A stretch of DNA of 64,000 bases from Campylobacter sp. TTU_617 (GCF_016599045.1 NZ_JAENKV010000001.1:62001-126000), one strand, 5' to 3'. Shown: positions 1 through 10,153, numbered from the stretch's first letter. The notes: generated from the letters alone by a model not told the origin. Numbers and translations are program-made.

Positions 1-1
1 A

Positions 2-1660
2 AATAATACAAGTAATAATATACCAATAATTAATAAGGATCATGCTAAAAAATTAAGTCATCTTATAGTTCAAAAGCCTAGCGGGAGAATGGTTCCATTT
101 GATACCTTAGCTAAAGAAGTTTTAGAAAAAATTTATAAAAAAACAAGTTACAAAAATCAAGATGCAAGTGCTATAATGCTTTCTATGCTTATAGATGTAC
201 AATCTTGGGCAAAAGAGCCGATTATAATTATGCCTAAAAATAAAGCAATTAATGAAGAAATCTCTAAAATTTTAAATATTCCTAGTAAACCTTATATCAG
301 CTATATAGATTTTTTTACTAAAGATAACAATTATGCTCTTTTAAAATATGTTGAAAATGCAAATCGCAAAAATCCAAATACTAGAGGAGTTTTAGATAAA
401 GAGATTATTAAACTTGATGAAAGAGCAAATATTGTAAATTTAATTTTTAGTGGAGAATTGTTTAAATTTATTCCTATTCAAAATGATAAAAATAACACTT
501 GGCTTGCACCTTTCTCAGCTATGCAATTTACTAAAGGAGAAGAAAATTTAATTGTTGTAAATTTAATAAAAAATTATTTTTTATCTGTGGAAAATAGCAT
601 TAAAACAAATGATTGGTCCAAAGCAGATGAAGCATTAGAATTAATTGAAAAGTATCAAGAAAAATTTGGTAGCAATGTTATACCAAACAAGACTAAAATC
701 TCAATAGAAATTTTTACAAACCATTTACAATTATTTGTAAAATTAATCCCTGTATATTTACTAGCAGGTCTTTTACTTTTGATTTTGGTTTTAACTAAAA
801 TGCTAAATTCTAATATTAAAATTAATTTAATATTTAAAATTGTATATATTTTAAATATTATTGTTTTTATTGTTCATAGTATAGGATTATGTTTAAGGGC
901 TTATTTAGCAGATCATGCTCCTTGGAGTAATGCCTATGAAAGTATGGTTTATATATCTTGGGCTTTAGCATTATCTGGAATTTTCTTTTCTAAAAAAAGC
1001 CCTATAGCCCTTTCTTTAACTTCTATTTTAGCGGGTATAGTCCTTTTTGTAGCACATTTAAGTGAAATGGATCCTCAAATTACAAATTTAGTGCCAGTAT
1101 TAAATTCTTATTGGCTTACAATTCATGTTTCTGTTATTACAGCAAGTTATGGATTTTTAGGACTTTGTGCTTTACTTGCTATTTTTGTCTTGATTTTAAT
1201 GTGTTTCCTTAAAAATAAAGGTAAATATAATGCAAATATCTTAAGAAATATTACAGAAGCAACAAGAATTAATGAAATGGCAATGATTTTAGGACTTTGC
1301 TTACTAACTGCTGGAAATTTTTTAGGCGCTGTTTGGGCTAATGAAAGTTGGGGGAGATATTGGAGTTGGGATTCCAAAGAAACTTGGGCATTAGTGAGTA
1401 TATTAGTTTATGCAGCTATACTACACATTAGAATGATTCCAAAATTATGCAATCAATATGTCTTTGCAGTCAGCTCAATGTTTGCTTATTGGGTAATCAT
1501 TATGACATATTTTGGAGTTAATTATTTTCTAGTCGGTATGCACTCTTACGCTGCTGGAGAAGCTGTACAAATCCCAAGTTATGTTTATTGGGGATTTTTT
1601 ACAATGATAATTTTAAGCTTACTGGCCTATAGAAAACGTCATTTTATTAGTAAATTATAA
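2..1660 (+). CDS. ccsBA: Cytochrome c biogenesis protein CcsBA, C-terminal part (partial at window start)
   Basis: The reading frame is open from base 2, so the apparent ATG at 89 is internal and the 5' end lies outside the window. The visible 552 residues contain the end of a ResB-like periplasmic region, then a run of hydrophobic helices and the CcsA tryptophan-rich WWD signature (SWGRYWSWDSKETWAL) in the last third. System II CcsBA carries haem across the inner membrane and attaches it to CxxCH motifs of periplasmic apocytochromes. Epsilonproteobacteria encode it as one fusion of about 1000 residues, so roughly half is present. It overlaps the next gene by one base (TAATG). The TsdA dihaem protein in this window would be one client. 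Confidence 0.95.
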   Translation, partial: NNTSNNIPIINKDHAKKLSHLIVQKPSGRMVPFDTLAKEVLEKIYKKTSYKNQDASAIMLSMLIDVQSWAKEPIIIMPKNKAINEEISKILNIPSKPYISYIDFFTKDNNYALLKYVENANRKNPNTRGVLDKEIIKLDERANIVNLIFSGELFKFIPIQNDKNNTWLAPFSAMQFTKGEENLIVVNLIKNYFLSVENSIKTNDWSKADEALELIEKYQEKFGSNVIPNKTKISIEIFTNHLQLFVKLIPVYLLAGLLLLILVLTKMLNSNIKINLIFKIVYILNIIVFIVHSIGLCLRAYLADHAPWSNAYESMVYISWALALSGIFFSKKSPIALSLTSILAGIVLFVAHLSEMDPQITNLVPVLNSYWLTIHVSVITASYGFLGLCALLAIFVLILMCFLKNKGKYNANILRNITEATRINEMAMILGLCLLTAGNFLGAVWANESWGRYWSWDSKETWALVSILVYAAILHIRMIPKLCNQYVFAVSSMFAYWVIIMTYFGVNYFLVGMHSYAAGEAVQIPSYVYWGFFTMIILSLLAYRKRHFISKL

Positions 1661-2130
1661 TGCATCAAGTATTTTTTATTATTTTAGTAGCAGCTATTTT
1701 ACTTTCAATTTTTTTAAGTATAATAGCTTATCTTATTATTAATGATGGTAAAAAAAGTGAAAAAACTAAAATAAAAAATGATAATTCTAATAAAAAAACT
1801 AAAATATTTAATACAGATTTAGACAAAATGATAACAACTGCTAAAGATACTTCTTTAACAGATCAAGAGCTAAAAAACCTTGCTCAATTATTTATAAGCA
1901 CACATAAACTTGGTAGCAAACAATCAAAAGAGTTAGATGAGACAACAAAAAAGAAATTAGAATTTATTACTGCTCTTAGTTCTAATGATAATGCAAGCCC
2001 TCAAACTATAAGTTTTTTAAATAAAGAATTAAAGAAAATTTCAGCTTCTTATAAAAAAGAAATTGATGCTTATGAACAAATGGGTCTTGCTAAAAGAAAA
2101 ATAAAAGAAGATAAAACAACAAGTTCATAA
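1660..2130 (+). CDS. Small single-pass membrane protein downstream of ccsBA
   Basis: A 156-residue protein with one N-terminal hydrophobic segment (about residues 4-26), followed by a lysine-rich, mostly helical cytoplasmic tail ending in a charged stretch. I recognise no domain. The start overlaps the ccsBA stop as TAATG, implying translational coupling. A homologue sits next to ccsBA in C. jejuni (Cj1012c, from memory). A role with cytochrome maturation is only inferred from position. The 3' end overlaps the convergent murG by six bases. Confidence 0.8.
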   Translation: MHQVFFIILVAAILLSIFLSIIAYLIINDGKKSEKTKIKNDNSNKKTKIFNTDLDKMITTAKDTSLTDQELKNLAQLFISTHKLGSKQSKELDETTKKKLEFITALSSNDNASPQTISFLNKELKKISASYKKEIDAYEQMGLAKRKIKEDKTTSS

Positions 2131-3141
2131 ATTTATAATATTTTTCATATATAAAATTAGCTCATCTGCTCCATTTGGTTTTAATATATTAATTAAACCT
2201 GTAGATATTTGTTCTAAATTTAAAATTAAAATTGTTTGCAATAACCTATCTTCGTTTAAATTAGACTGTAAAAAAACTTCACATAAATTTTTATCTTTTA
2301 AAAATTTAGCATTAAAAAATTGATGATTTTTAGCTGCATATGGATAGGGGATGAAAATAGTTGGGATATTATTAGCACAAAGTTCAAAAAGAGTACTAGC
2401 TCCAGATCTTGAAATGGCTAAATCTGCTTCTTGTATTTTGGTATAAATGTTTTTATCAAAAGCAAAAATATCTACTTTTATATTTAGTTTTTCATAAGCT
2501 TTCTGGTAAAAATCAAATTCTTTTTCTCCACACTGATGTATAATTTTAATATTTTTTTTACTTAATTTTGGAGCCAATTTTAAAGCCAAAGCATTGATAA
2601 AACTAGCACCCTGAGAACCACCTAAAAATATAATTGTTTTAAGCTCTTTTCTTATTCTTGCTGTTTTAAAAAATATTTCATTAACTGGATAAGAGCAAAA
2701 TATAGGCTCAAAAGCGCTAAAAAAAGCTTTAGAGAAAGGTTTCAAAAGAGAATTTAAAGCTCCTTTTTCAGAATTTTGTTCATGGATAAAAAGAGGGATA
2801 TGATTAATAATCGCTCCAAAAGATGCTGGAGCTGAACTATATCCACCGACGCTAAAAACAGCTTTTATTTGATGTTTTTTAAAAATTTCACGACATTTAA
2901 AACTAAGTTGTAAAATTTTAAATAAAGATTTAATTTTTGCTATTTTTTTTTGATTAACAACACCTCTTGAATCCAAAAAATATTTTGCTTTAAAACCTAA
3001 TTCATTTTCAAACCAAAGCTTATCCTGACCATAGGTGCTCCCTATATAAATACATTCTATATTTTGTTTTTTAGCACTTTGCAATAAACATTTAGCTATA
3101 TTTAAATGTCCTCCAGTTCCTCCACCTGTAATTGCTATCAT
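2125..3141 (-). CDS. murG: UDP-GlcNAc:lipid I N-acetylglucosaminyltransferase MurG
   Basis: A 338-residue GT-B glycosyltransferase that turns lipid I into lipid II on the inner face of the membrane, the last cytoplasmic step of peptidoglycan precursor synthesis. The N-terminal glycine loop GGGTGGHLN (residues 6-14) is the MurG G-loop, and GGSQGASFIN and SRSGASTLFEL are the other family motifs. The start overlaps the stop of the upstream ftsW-type gene as ATGA, with AAAAAGGTG upstream as the binding site. Pairing with a SEDS flippase/polymerase gene fits a shared role in septal wall synthesis. Confidence 0.97.
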   Translation of the reverse strand: MIAITGGGTGGHLNIAKCLLQSAKKQNIECIYIGSTYGQDKLWFENELGFKAKYFLDSRGVVNQKKIAKIKSLFKILQLSFKCREIFKKHQIKAVFSVGGYSSAPASFGAIINHIPLFIHEQNSEKGALNSLLKPFSKAFFSAFEPIFCSYPVNEIFFKTARIRKELKTIIFLGGSQGASFINALALKLAPKLSKKNIKIIHQCGEKEFDFYQKAYEKLNIKVDIFAFDKNIYTKIQEADLAISRSGASTLFELCANNIPTIFIPYPYAAKNHQFFNAKFLKDKNLCEVFLQSNLNEDRLLQTILILNLEQISTGLINILKPNGADELILYMKNIINL

Positions 3142-4301
3142 AATTTCACCTTTTTAGAAATCATTAAAACATAGCCAATTCCTATACAAATAGCCCACAT
3201 AGAACTTCCCCCGTAACTAAGAAGTGGCACAGCAACACCTTTTAAAGGGGTTAAAGAAATAATACCAAAAGCATTCATAAAAAAAGAAAATAAAAGAAGT
3301 AAAGCTATACCTGAACAAAAAATAAAATCTTGTTTTCTATCACATCTTCCGGCAATTCTAAAAATTCTTAAAATCATCCAAAGATAAAGGATGCAAATAC
3401 AAGCTAATCCAAAAAGTCCAATTTCTTCAGTAATTCCAGATAAAACAAAGTCTGTATGAACCTCGCTTAAAAAACCTAGTTTAAAAATTCCAAGCCCAAG
3501 ACCTTCTCCAAAAAATCCCCCATGTGCTATAGCATTGAGCGAATGAGAGATCTGATAAGGTTCATTATTAACGCTTACTCTTAAACTTGAGGCAATCCAA
3601 TTAGGAAATAAAGGCAAAAAGGCATCTTGTATATTTCCCCACCAGCTGATAATTCTTTGAATTCTTCTTTGATTGCTAAAAATTACCATAATGCCTATCA
3701 TCATAATAATAATAGTACTAAAAGCAAACAATCTTTTACTTGTTCCAGCAAAAAAAGCTAAGGCAAGAATAAGAAAAAAAGAAATAACACTTTGTCCTAA
3801 ATCATTTTGTGTGATATAAATATAACCAATCACTATACTAGCAACTATACAATAAGGTAATAAAATTAAAATTTCGTGTTTAATAGCCTTTTTATTATCA
3901 TCTATTCTTCTTGTATAAGACCAAGCAAGAAAATAAATAAGTCCTATTTTAAAAAATTCAACTGGAGAAACTGAAATAGGTCCTATTCTAATCCATCTTT
4001 TAGCTCCACCGCTAGCTGTAGCTAAAGCGGTTGGCAAAAAAGGTAAAATAATTATACAAATAAAAGAAATTATAAGTAAAGCTAAAATAATTCTTTTCGC
4101 ATTATTGGTATCAGGATTAAGACGTGAAATAAAAAACATAATTAAAATTCCACTTACCCCAAAAAAAAGTTGTCTTATAAAAAAATGAAATTCGCTATAT
4201 TCAAAATAAAGTACAGTAAAAGCAGTCAAAGAGTAAGAAAAAACAATACCTATAATAATCAAAACAGAACTTAAATAAAATAATTTTTTATCAGCTAACA
4301 T
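3138..4301 (-). CDS. ftsW: SEDS-family peptidoglycan polymerase, FtsW type
   Basis: A 387-residue polytopic membrane protein with about ten hydrophobic segments. Near the C-terminus it has the SEDS signature LTPLKGVAVPLLSYGGSSM, and between helices it has VSVNNEPYQISHSLNAIAHGGFFG. SEDS proteins polymerise glycan strands from lipid II together with a class B penicillin-binding protein. FtsW acts at the septum and RodA in elongation. Coupling to murG (ATGA overlap) favours FtsW, but the motifs alone do not separate the two. No strong Shine-Dalgarno sequence is visible before the ATG. Confidence 0.9.
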   Translation of the reverse strand: MLADKKLFYLSSVLIIIGIVFSYSLTAFTVLYFEYSEFHFFIRQLFFGVSGILIMFFISRLNPDTNNAKRIILALLIISFICIIILPFLPTALATASGGAKRWIRIGPISVSPVEFFKIGLIYFLAWSYTRRIDDNKKAIKHEILILLPYCIVASIVIGYIYITQNDLGQSVISFFLILALAFFAGTSKRLFAFSTIIIMMIGIMVIFSNQRRIQRIISWWGNIQDAFLPLFPNWIASSLRVSVNNEPYQISHSLNAIAHGGFFGEGLGLGIFKLGFLSEVHTDFVLSGITEEIGLFGLACICILYLWMILRIFRIAGRCDRKQDFIFCSGIALLLLFSFFMNAFGIISLTPLKGVAVPLLSYGGSSMWAICIGIGYVLMISKKVKL

Positions 4302-4418
4302 TAAATTACAACTTTAAATATTAAAATATTTTTAAATTCTAAAATCATTGTTATGGATATGCTTTCGATTAGAAATTATTAAAATATTTATTATATAAAA
4401 TTATTACTAATATTTTTA

Positions 4419-4424
4419 TATAAT
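4419..4424 (+). promoter_or_regulatory. Putative sigma70 -10 element for pycA operon
   Basis: A perfect TATAAT, preceded by a T-rich stretch, lies about 33 bases before the pycA ATG in the 155-base divergent gap. No canonical -35 is seen, as is usual for Campylobacter vegetative promoters, which rely on T-tract periodicity upstream. Confidence 0.6.
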
Positions 4425-4456
4425 AGATTTATTATTTTAAATTAAAAGGCGAATAA

Positions 4457-5902
4457 ATGATATATAAGATTTTAATTGCAAATCGAGCTGAAATCGCCGT
4501 AAGAGTTATAAGAGCTTGCAGGGATTTACATATTAAAAGTGTTGCTGTTTTTACAGAACCAGATAAAGAATGCTTACATGTTAAAATTGCTGATGAAGCA
4601 TATCGCATAGGAACTGATGCTATAAGAGGGTATTTGGATATTGCAAGAATTATTGAAATTGCCAAAGCTTGCAAAGCTGATGCAATACATCCAGGATATG
4701 GATTTTTAAGCGAAAATCACGAATTTGCTAAAGCTTGTGAAGACGCAGGTATTATTTTTATAGGACCAAAATCAGAAGTTATATATAAAATGGGCAATAA
4801 AAACATTGCAAGAGCTTTAATGAATTCTAATGGAATTCCTATAGTTCCAGGAACTGAAAAATTAAATAATTATTCCTTAGATGAAATAAAATCTTTTGCA
4901 CTAAAAATAGGTTATCCAGTAATCTTAAAAGCTAGCGGAGGAGGGGGAGGACGCGGAATTCGCGTTGTATATAAAGAAGAAGAGCTTGAAAGTGCTTTAG
5001 AATCTTGCAAGAGAGAAGCTCTTAGTTTTTTTAAAAATGATGAGATTTTTATGGAAAAATATATTATCAATCCGCGACATATTGAATTTCAGATTTTAGG
5101 AGATAATTATGGTAATATTATCCATCTTTGCGAGAGGGATTGTTCTATACAAAGACGTCATCAAAAAATAATAGAAATTGCCCCTTGTCCTGGAATTTCA
5201 GATAATCTTAGAAAAACAATAGGTGTAACTGCTGTTGCTGCAGCTAAAGCAGTAGGATACACAAATGCAGGAACAATCGAATTTTTACTTGATGATTACA
5301 ATCGCTTCTATTTTATGGAAATGAATACAAGAATTCAAGTAGAACATCCTATTACAGAAGAAATTACAGGAGTTGATTTAATAGTGCGTCAAATTCGTAT
5401 AGCTGGAGGAGAAATTCTTGATATTGAGCAAAGCGATATTAAGCCCAGAGGATTTGCTATAGAAGCAAGAATTACTGCTGAAAATGTATGGAAAAATTTT
5501 ATTCCAAATCCTGGAAAAATTAATGAATATTATCCAGCTCTTGGCCCTTCTGTAAGAGTTGATAGCCATATCTATAAAGATTATGTTATTCCACCTTCTT
5601 ATGATTCTTTACTTGCAAAACTTATTATTAAAGCAACAAGTTATGATTTAGCGGTCAATAAACTCGAAAGAGCTCTTAAAGAATTTGTTATTGATGGAGT
5701 TAGAACTACTATTCCTTTTTTAATTGCAATAACTAAAACAAGAGAATTTAGAAGAGGATATTTTGATACATCTTTTATTAATACTCATATGCAAGAACTA
5801 CTTGAAAAAACAGAAGATAGACATCAAAACAATAAAGAAGAAGTTATAGCTGCTATTGCTGCAACTCTTAAGAAAATTAGAGAAGAAAGGGGGCATATAT
5901 GA
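4457..5902 (+). CDS. pycA: Biotin carboxylase subunit, probably pyruvate carboxylase subunit A (PycA)
   Basis: A 481-residue ATP-grasp biotin carboxylase. It has the N-terminal preATP-grasp fold (KILIANRAEIAVRVIRAC), the glycine-rich ATP loop KASGGGGGRGIR and the catalytic stretch EMNTRIQVEHPITEEITG. The enzyme carboxylates biotin on a partner subunit using ATP and bicarbonate. The same fold serves acetyl-CoA carboxylase (AccC) and two-subunit pyruvate carboxylase (PycA). I call PycA because the block murG, ftsW, this gene, small protein, bpt matches C. jejuni Cj1039 to Cj1035c from memory, where Cj1037c is PycA. No biotin carrier or transcarboxylase gene is nearby. AAGGCGA is the binding site. 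Confidence 0.88.
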   Translation: MIYKILIANRAEIAVRVIRACRDLHIKSVAVFTEPDKECLHVKIADEAYRIGTDAIRGYLDIARIIEIAKACKADAIHPGYGFLSENHEFAKACEDAGIIFIGPKSEVIYKMGNKNIARALMNSNGIPIVPGTEKLNNYSLDEIKSFALKIGYPVILKASGGGGGRGIRVVYKEEELESALESCKREALSFFKNDEIFMEKYIINPRHIEFQILGDNYGNIIHLCERDCSIQRRHQKIIEIAPCPGISDNLRKTIGVTAVAAAKAVGYTNAGTIEFLLDDYNRFYFMEMNTRIQVEHPITEEITGVDLIVRQIRIAGGEILDIEQSDIKPRGFAIEARITAENVWKNFIPNPGKINEYYPALGPSVRVDSHIYKDYVIPPSYDSLLAKLIIKATSYDLAVNKLERALKEFVIDGVRTTIPFLIAITKTREFRRGYFDTSFINTHMQELLEKTEDRHQNNKEEVIAAIAATLKKIREERGHI

Positions 5903-6111
5903 ATTTTTTAGATGATTTAAAAAGCATTAAAAAAGAAATGCAGAAAGAAAATAAAAATTCTATGTTAAATCATAAAAATTTAAAAAATATCCAAAAAAAA
6001 GAAGTAAATGAACAAGATAAATTTTTAGAGGAAGTATTTTTAAAAGAAAAAAAACTAATTGATGAATTTAAAGAATTTATTAACGATTCAGATATTAAGA
6101 AAATTTATTAA
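5899..6111 (+). CDS. Small highly charged protein between pycA and bpt
   Basis: A 70-residue protein made almost entirely of Lys, Glu, Asp and Asn with helical heptad-like character and no membrane segment. I recognise no domain. Its ATG overlaps the pycA stop (ATGA) and its stop overlaps the bpt start (TAATG), so it lies between two translationally coupled genes. It corresponds by position to Cj1036c of C. jejuni. Function unknown. Confidence 0.75.
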   Translation: MNFLDDLKSIKKEMQKENKNSMLNHKNLKNIQKKEVNEQDKFLEEVFLKEKKLIDEFKEFINDSDIKKIY

Positions 6112-6869
6112 TGAATGAAATAGATTTTTGCACCTTAGAAGATCTTTGTCCATATCTTAATGATAGAAATTCAAGAACCGAATATAAATATATATTTAAT
6201 TGCTCAAAAGAATTAAATCAAGAATTGATCTCTAGAGGATGGAGGCGTTTTGGCAGATATTTTTCAAGACCAATATGTCAAAATTGCAATGAATGTTTAA
6301 GTTTAAGAATTAAAGCTTATTTATATAAATTTTCTAAAAACGAAAGAAGAATTTTTAGTAAAAATTCTCAAACAAAAATAATATTGAGAAAACCTACCTT
6401 AAGTAACGAGCATCTTTTTTTATATGAAAAATATCATCGTTTTATGGAAAAAAAAAGATCTTGGAAAAGATATGATTTAAATTTTAGACAATATTACAAT
6501 CTTTATGTTGATGGAGCATTTAACTTTGGTTATGAGCTAGCTTTTTATCAAAATGATTTATTAATTTGCGTTGATTTAATAGATATTTTAAATGATGGAA
6601 TTTCTAGCATTTATTGTTTTTATGATCCTGATTTTTCGCATTTATCTTTAGGAAAATTTTCTCTTTTAAATGAAATAAAACTTGCCCAAAATCAAAATTT
6701 AAAATATATTTATTTGGGATATTTTGTTAAAGAGTGTCAATCTTTATCTTATAAAGTCGATTTTATACCAAATGAAATTTTAAAATCTACTAGCACACCT
6801 TATGAATGTGCTAATTTATGGGAGAGTAAAGATGCAAGTTGTTCAAACTTTAGAATCGATAAATGTTAA
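6111..6869 (+). CDS. bpt: Aminoacyl-tRNA-protein transferase, Bpt/Ate family
   Basis: A 252-residue member of the Ate1/Bpt family, which adds an amino acid (leucine in bacterial Bpt) from aminoacyl-tRNA to N-terminal Asp or Glu residues, marking proteins for the ClpS-ClpAP N-end rule pathway. The N-terminal Cys cluster is present (Cys13, and Cys56, Cys59 and Cys62 in [15 protein letters not shown]). The C-terminal GNAT-like part contains [15 protein letters not shown] and [20 protein letters not shown], both typical of the family. Length is normal. It is coupled to the small gene before it, and its 3' end overlaps the J-domain gene. Confidence 0.93.
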   Translation: MNEIDFCTLEDLCPYLNDRNSRTEYKYIFNCSKELNQELISRGWRRFGRYFSRPICQNCNECLSLRIKAYLYKFSKNERRIFSKNSQTKIILRKPTLSNEHLFLYEKYHRFMEKKRSWKRYDLNFRQYYNLYVDGAFNFGYELAFYQNDLLICVDLIDILNDGISSIYCFYDPDFSHLSLGKFSLLNEIKLAQNQNLKYIYLGYFVKECQSLSYKVDFIPNEILKSTSTPYECANLWESKDASCSNFRIDKC

Positions 6870-7638
6870 TACCGATGATATTACCGTTTTTCATTATTTT
6901 AAAGGTTTGATTACTAAAAATTTTTCAAAAGTTATAGGAAGAAAAAATAAGATTTTTTCTTTTTTTGAAGAAAACGAAATTCCACAAAGAAGATACTTTT
7001 TAAAAGTTCTTGATCAAAAATATAGAAAAAATACCAATGAAAGTATTAAAAATTTAGACGAAGCGCATTTTAAGACTTTTAGATTAAATTTTGAACAAAA
7101 TAATGTATTAAAACCGATAATCTTTATAAAAATAGATTTTATCCCAGGAAATATTCTTATGAAATTAAGCTCAAATGAAAAAATTTTTATTATTTATATA
7201 AAAAACTATTTTAAAGATTTTAAAATAGAATATAATGAATTAAATTATACTTTAAGTCTTGAATATAAAAATGAAAATACTTTAAAGCTTTTTGAACTTT
7301 TTGTTAATGAAAATGAACATTTAAAATATTGTGTAGATTTTTCTATTAATCAAGAAGAATATAAACAATTTTGTGAGAATATAAAAAATAAAGAAAATCT
7401 TAAATGGAAATTTAATGCATTGGCCAAACTTTTTAATAATTATTTTGAGACTTTACAATGCACTCCACAAAATGACTTAAGCGAAATAAGACAAAAATAT
7501 CTTATGCTAGTGAAAATATATCATCCAGATTTTAATCAGGATAAAAGTAAAATGGAAAGATTTTACGCAAGAGAACAATTTGAAAAAATTCAAATTGCTT
7601 ATAATAATTTAAAAGCGTTATATAAAAATAACGCTTAA
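6832..7638 (+). CDS. DnaJ-like protein with a C-terminal J domain
   Basis: A 268-residue protein with an uncharacterised N-terminal region of about 200 residues and a J domain at the very C-terminus ([23 protein letters not shown] at 231-233, then the third and fourth helices). J domains stimulate DnaK-type ATPases. The reverse order, with J last, suggests the N-terminal region selects a client. I set the start at the ATG at 6832 because GGAGAG lies five bases upstream. A longer frame opens at 6802 but has no binding site and deepens the overlap with bpt. The gene ends in a hairpin against ftsZ. Confidence 0.88.
   Translation: MQVVQTLESINVNTDDITVFHYFKGLITKNFSKVIGRKNKIFSFFEENEIPQRRYFLKVLDQKYRKNTNESIKNLDEAHFKTFRLNFEQNNVLKPIIFIKIDFIPGNILMKLSSNEKIFIIYIKNYFKDFKIEYNELNYTLSLEYKNENTLKLFELFVNENEHLKYCVDFSINQEEYKQFCENIKNKENLKWKFNALAKLFNNYFETLQCTPQNDLSEIRQKYLMLVKIYHPDFNQDKSKMERFYAREQFEKIQIAYNNLKALYKNNA
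7613..7636. terminator. Hairpin at the convergent dnaJ-like/ftsZ junction
   Basis: AAGCGTTAT and ATAACGCTT form a perfect 9-bp stem around a six-base loop, overlapping the last codons of the J-domain gene and its stop. Read on the minus strand, it is followed by a T-rich run (TTTTAAATTATT), so it best fits termination of the ftsA-ftsZ transcript. The plus-strand trailer is less T-rich. Confidence 0.6.
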
Positions 7639-8757
7639 TTAATCCATTTGTCTTCTTAAAAAAGTAGGGGTTTCTAAGGCATTAATCATTTCTTCGTCAT
7701 AACCTCCACTTGCTTTTCTAATAATATAAGAGTTTTTCTTAGAGGCATTTTCTTCATTTGTTTTATTGTTAGTATTGTTGTTAGTATAAGTTTTATCTTC
7801 AAATCCGGTAGCAATGATAGTTACTTCTACTTTATCCTCCATACTATCATCTGTTGTTGTGCCAAAAATAATTTTTGCATTTTCATCAACAATTTCTTCT
7901 ATACTACTTGCTGCAGCTGAAATTTCTATCAAAGAACAATTTGAACTAGTTTTAAAATGTAAAATAACGCCTTTAGCACCTTTAATATCCATACCATCCA
8001 ATAATGGAGATTCAATTGCATTAGCTAAAGCTTCTTCTACGGCATTTTCACCTTGAGCACTTCCAACACCCATTAAAGCTAAGCCTCTATGGCTCATAAT
8101 AGTTCTAACATCTGCAAAATCGACATTAATATCACCATTATCTAAAAGTATAGAAACCATACCTTTAACAGCACGGGCCAAAATGTCATCAACAAGTTTA
8201 AAAGCATCTTTGATTCCAATTTTTTTATCAGCAATGCTTAAGAGTTTTTCATTTTGAATAACAAGAATTGAATCACTTTCTTTTTTAAGCTCTAAAAGAC
8301 CATTTTCAGCTAATTTTTTTCTTTGTTTTCCCTCAAATTTAAAAGGCATAGTAACTACAGAAACAGTCAAGGCACCGATTTCTTTAGCCGCTTGAGCTAT
8401 TACAGGAGTGGCACCTGTTCCAGTACCTCCGCCAAATCCAGAAGCAATAAAAACGATATCACTTTGACTTAGTGAAGTTTTAATTTCTTCAAAACTTTCT
8501 CTAGCACTCTCAGCACCAACTTCAGGAAGCATTCCTGCTCCAAGTCCTTTAGTCTTTTTTTCACCTAATTGAATTTTAGTTTTTGCTAAAGAATTTGATA
8601 TTGCCTGCGCATCAGTATTTGCAGCAATTAGATCTAAATCATTTAAGCCCATTTTTACCATATGGTTAATCATGTTTCCACCACCACCACCGCAGCCTAT
8701 AACTTTTATTTTAGCACCTTTTGAATGTTGCATTTCCTCTACTAAATATTCACTCAT
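7639..8757 (-). CDS. ftsZ: Cell division GTPase FtsZ
   Basis: A 372-residue tubulin homologue that polymerises into the division ring. Visible motifs are the N-terminal glycine patch GCGGGGGNMINHM, the tubulin signature GGGTGTGATPVIAQ and the synergy-loop region NVDFADVRTIM. A flexible Asn/Thr-rich linker follows, then a C-terminal conserved peptide (ALETPTFLRRQMD) that binds FtsA and other tethers. The ATG follows GGGAG at good spacing. It lies 14 bases after ftsA in the same operon. Confidence 0.98.
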   Translation of the reverse strand: MSEYLVEEMQHSKGAKIKVIGCGGGGGNMINHMVKMGLNDLDLIAANTDAQAISNSLAKTKIQLGEKKTKGLGAGMLPEVGAESARESFEEIKTSLSQSDIVFIASGFGGGTGTGATPVIAQAAKEIGALTVSVVTMPFKFEGKQRKKLAENGLLELKKESDSILVIQNEKLLSIADKKIGIKDAFKLVDDILARAVKGMVSILLDNGDINVDFADVRTIMSHRGLALMGVGSAQGENAVEEALANAIESPLLDGMDIKGAKGVILHFKTSSNCSLIEISAAASSIEEIVDENAKIIFGTTTDDSMEDKVEVTIIATGFEDKTYTNNNTNNKTNEENASKKNSYIIRKASGGYDEEMINALETPTFLRRQMD

Positions 8758-8771
8758 ATAAAAACTCTCCC

Positions 8772-10151
8772 TTAGAATTGATTAATAACTTTATGCCAAA
8801 GTTTAGTAAAAACACTTGATTTCTTTTCTTTTATATCTTTAGAATCATATTCTTGTTCTTGTATGAAAATTGTATCATTTTCTTGTAAATTTTTACTAAA
8901 ATTTTCATTATTTATTTCATCTACATTTTCAATAGCGATATTTTGCTTTATTTGTTTGTTAAAATTTTCAATTTCTCCTTTATATCTTAATTTTTCATTA
9001 GAATCTAACTCATAAGGCGTAAAGTATCCAGCCCCATAAAGACACAAACCTATAGCGCAAGTATTTTCAGGATCTGAAAAAATTTCATTAAAACCACTAA
9101 TAAGCTCTTTTCTAGCTGTTGCTAAACGTACGGATTTATTATCAAAAGTTGCTGGGGCAAGTTCATCAATTCCGGCTAATTTTGTCATTCCGCCAGTTAA
9201 AACTATACCACCACCTATTGAATTTATATAACGATTATCGCTTAAAATTTTTGCTAAAATCATTAAAGTTTCTTCAGCTCTTGCATAAATAACATTTGAA
9301 ATTACATCTAAAGATACCTCATTAACTTTTCTCTCATCTCCCATAGAAGGAATTTGTATTAAAGCATTTGGTTGTTGGCTTAAAGATATATAGTTTAATT
9401 TTATCTTTTCAGCTTCTCTTAAAGGAGTATGCAAAGCCATAGAAAGATCTTGAGTAATATTAATAGAACCAATTTGCAAGCAGCTATTGTATCTTATAGA
9501 ATTTCCAGCATGAACAATCATATCGCAAATTGCACCTCCCATATCGATAAGAACGGCTCCTAATTCTTTTTCACTATCATCTAAACAAGCAATAGAAGAT
9601 GCATAACCTGATAATACTATATTATCAACTCTTAAATCTGCTAATTCTACAACTTTTTTGAGATTTTTAATATGAGATTCTTGAGAAATTACTATATGAG
9701 TAGATACCTCTAAACGATTTCCATTCATCCCCAAAGGATCATCTACAAATTCATGATCATCTACCTTAAAATTATAAGGTAAAACATGAATTATCTCATA
9801 TCCATTTGGCAAATTTGCCGTATGCTTTGCAGTGCCTACAGCACGATGAATTTCTTTTATAGTAATTTCGCCTTTTGGGATATTAACAACACCTGTACTA
9901 TCAACACTCTTGGTATAAGCTCCAGATATAGAAACTACTACTTTGTCATAGTGAACACCTGACATCATTTCAGCACTTTTTACGGCATCTTCTATTGATT
10001 TTGATGCAAGCTCTATATTGGTAATTGCGCCTTTTTTTACCCCATTGGTTTTTGCTTTTGCAAATCCTATAACTTTAAGCCCTTCATCATCTTTTTGAGC
10101 AATAATTGCACAAGTTTGTGTTGAACCTAGATCAATTCCTAATATATTCAA
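8772..10151 (-). CDS. ftsA: Cell division protein FtsA
   Basis: A 459-residue actin-like ATPase that anchors FtsZ to the membrane. The phosphate-1 loop LGIDLGSTQTCAII starts at residue 4, and the adenosine motif GGGIVLTGGMTKLAG lies near residue 315. A C-terminal extension of about 75 residues is rich in Glu, Asn and Gln. It ends in a likely amphipathic membrane helix (SSVFTKLWHKVINQF), as expected of FtsA. The start codon is TTG with AAGGGAA upstream. It is followed closely by ftsZ and preceded by the PpiD-like gene with a two-base gap. Confidence 0.96.
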   Translation of the reverse strand: MNILGIDLGSTQTCAIIAQKDDEGLKVIGFAKAKTNGVKKGAITNIELASKSIEDAVKSAEMMSGVHYDKVVVSISGAYTKSVDSTGVVNIPKGEITIKEIHRAVGTAKHTANLPNGYEIIHVLPYNFKVDDHEFVDDPLGMNGNRLEVSTHIVISQESHIKNLKKVVELADLRVDNIVLSGYASSIACLDDSEKELGAVLIDMGGAICDMIVHAGNSIRYNSCLQIGSINITQDLSMALHTPLREAEKIKLNYISLSQQPNALIQIPSMGDERKVNEVSLDVISNVIYARAEETLMILAKILSDNRYINSIGGGIVLTGGMTKLAGIDELAPATFDNKSVRLATARKELISGFNEIFSDPENTCAIGLCLYGAGYFTPYELDSNEKLRYKGEIENFNKQIKQNIAIENVDEINNENFSKNLQENDTIFIQEQEYDSKDIKEKKSSVFTKLWHKVINQF

Positions 10152-10153
10152 AA

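Noticed and set aside
4432-4674. Minus-strand open frame opposite the start of pycA
   Set aside because: Lies wholly opposite an ATP-grasp coding start, has no binding site and looks like a shadow frame.
4930-4960. G-rich stretch in pycA and a similar one near 17703 as poly-G contingency loci
   Set aside because: Longest uninterrupted run is five to six G and encodes conserved glycine loops, too short to slip at high rate.
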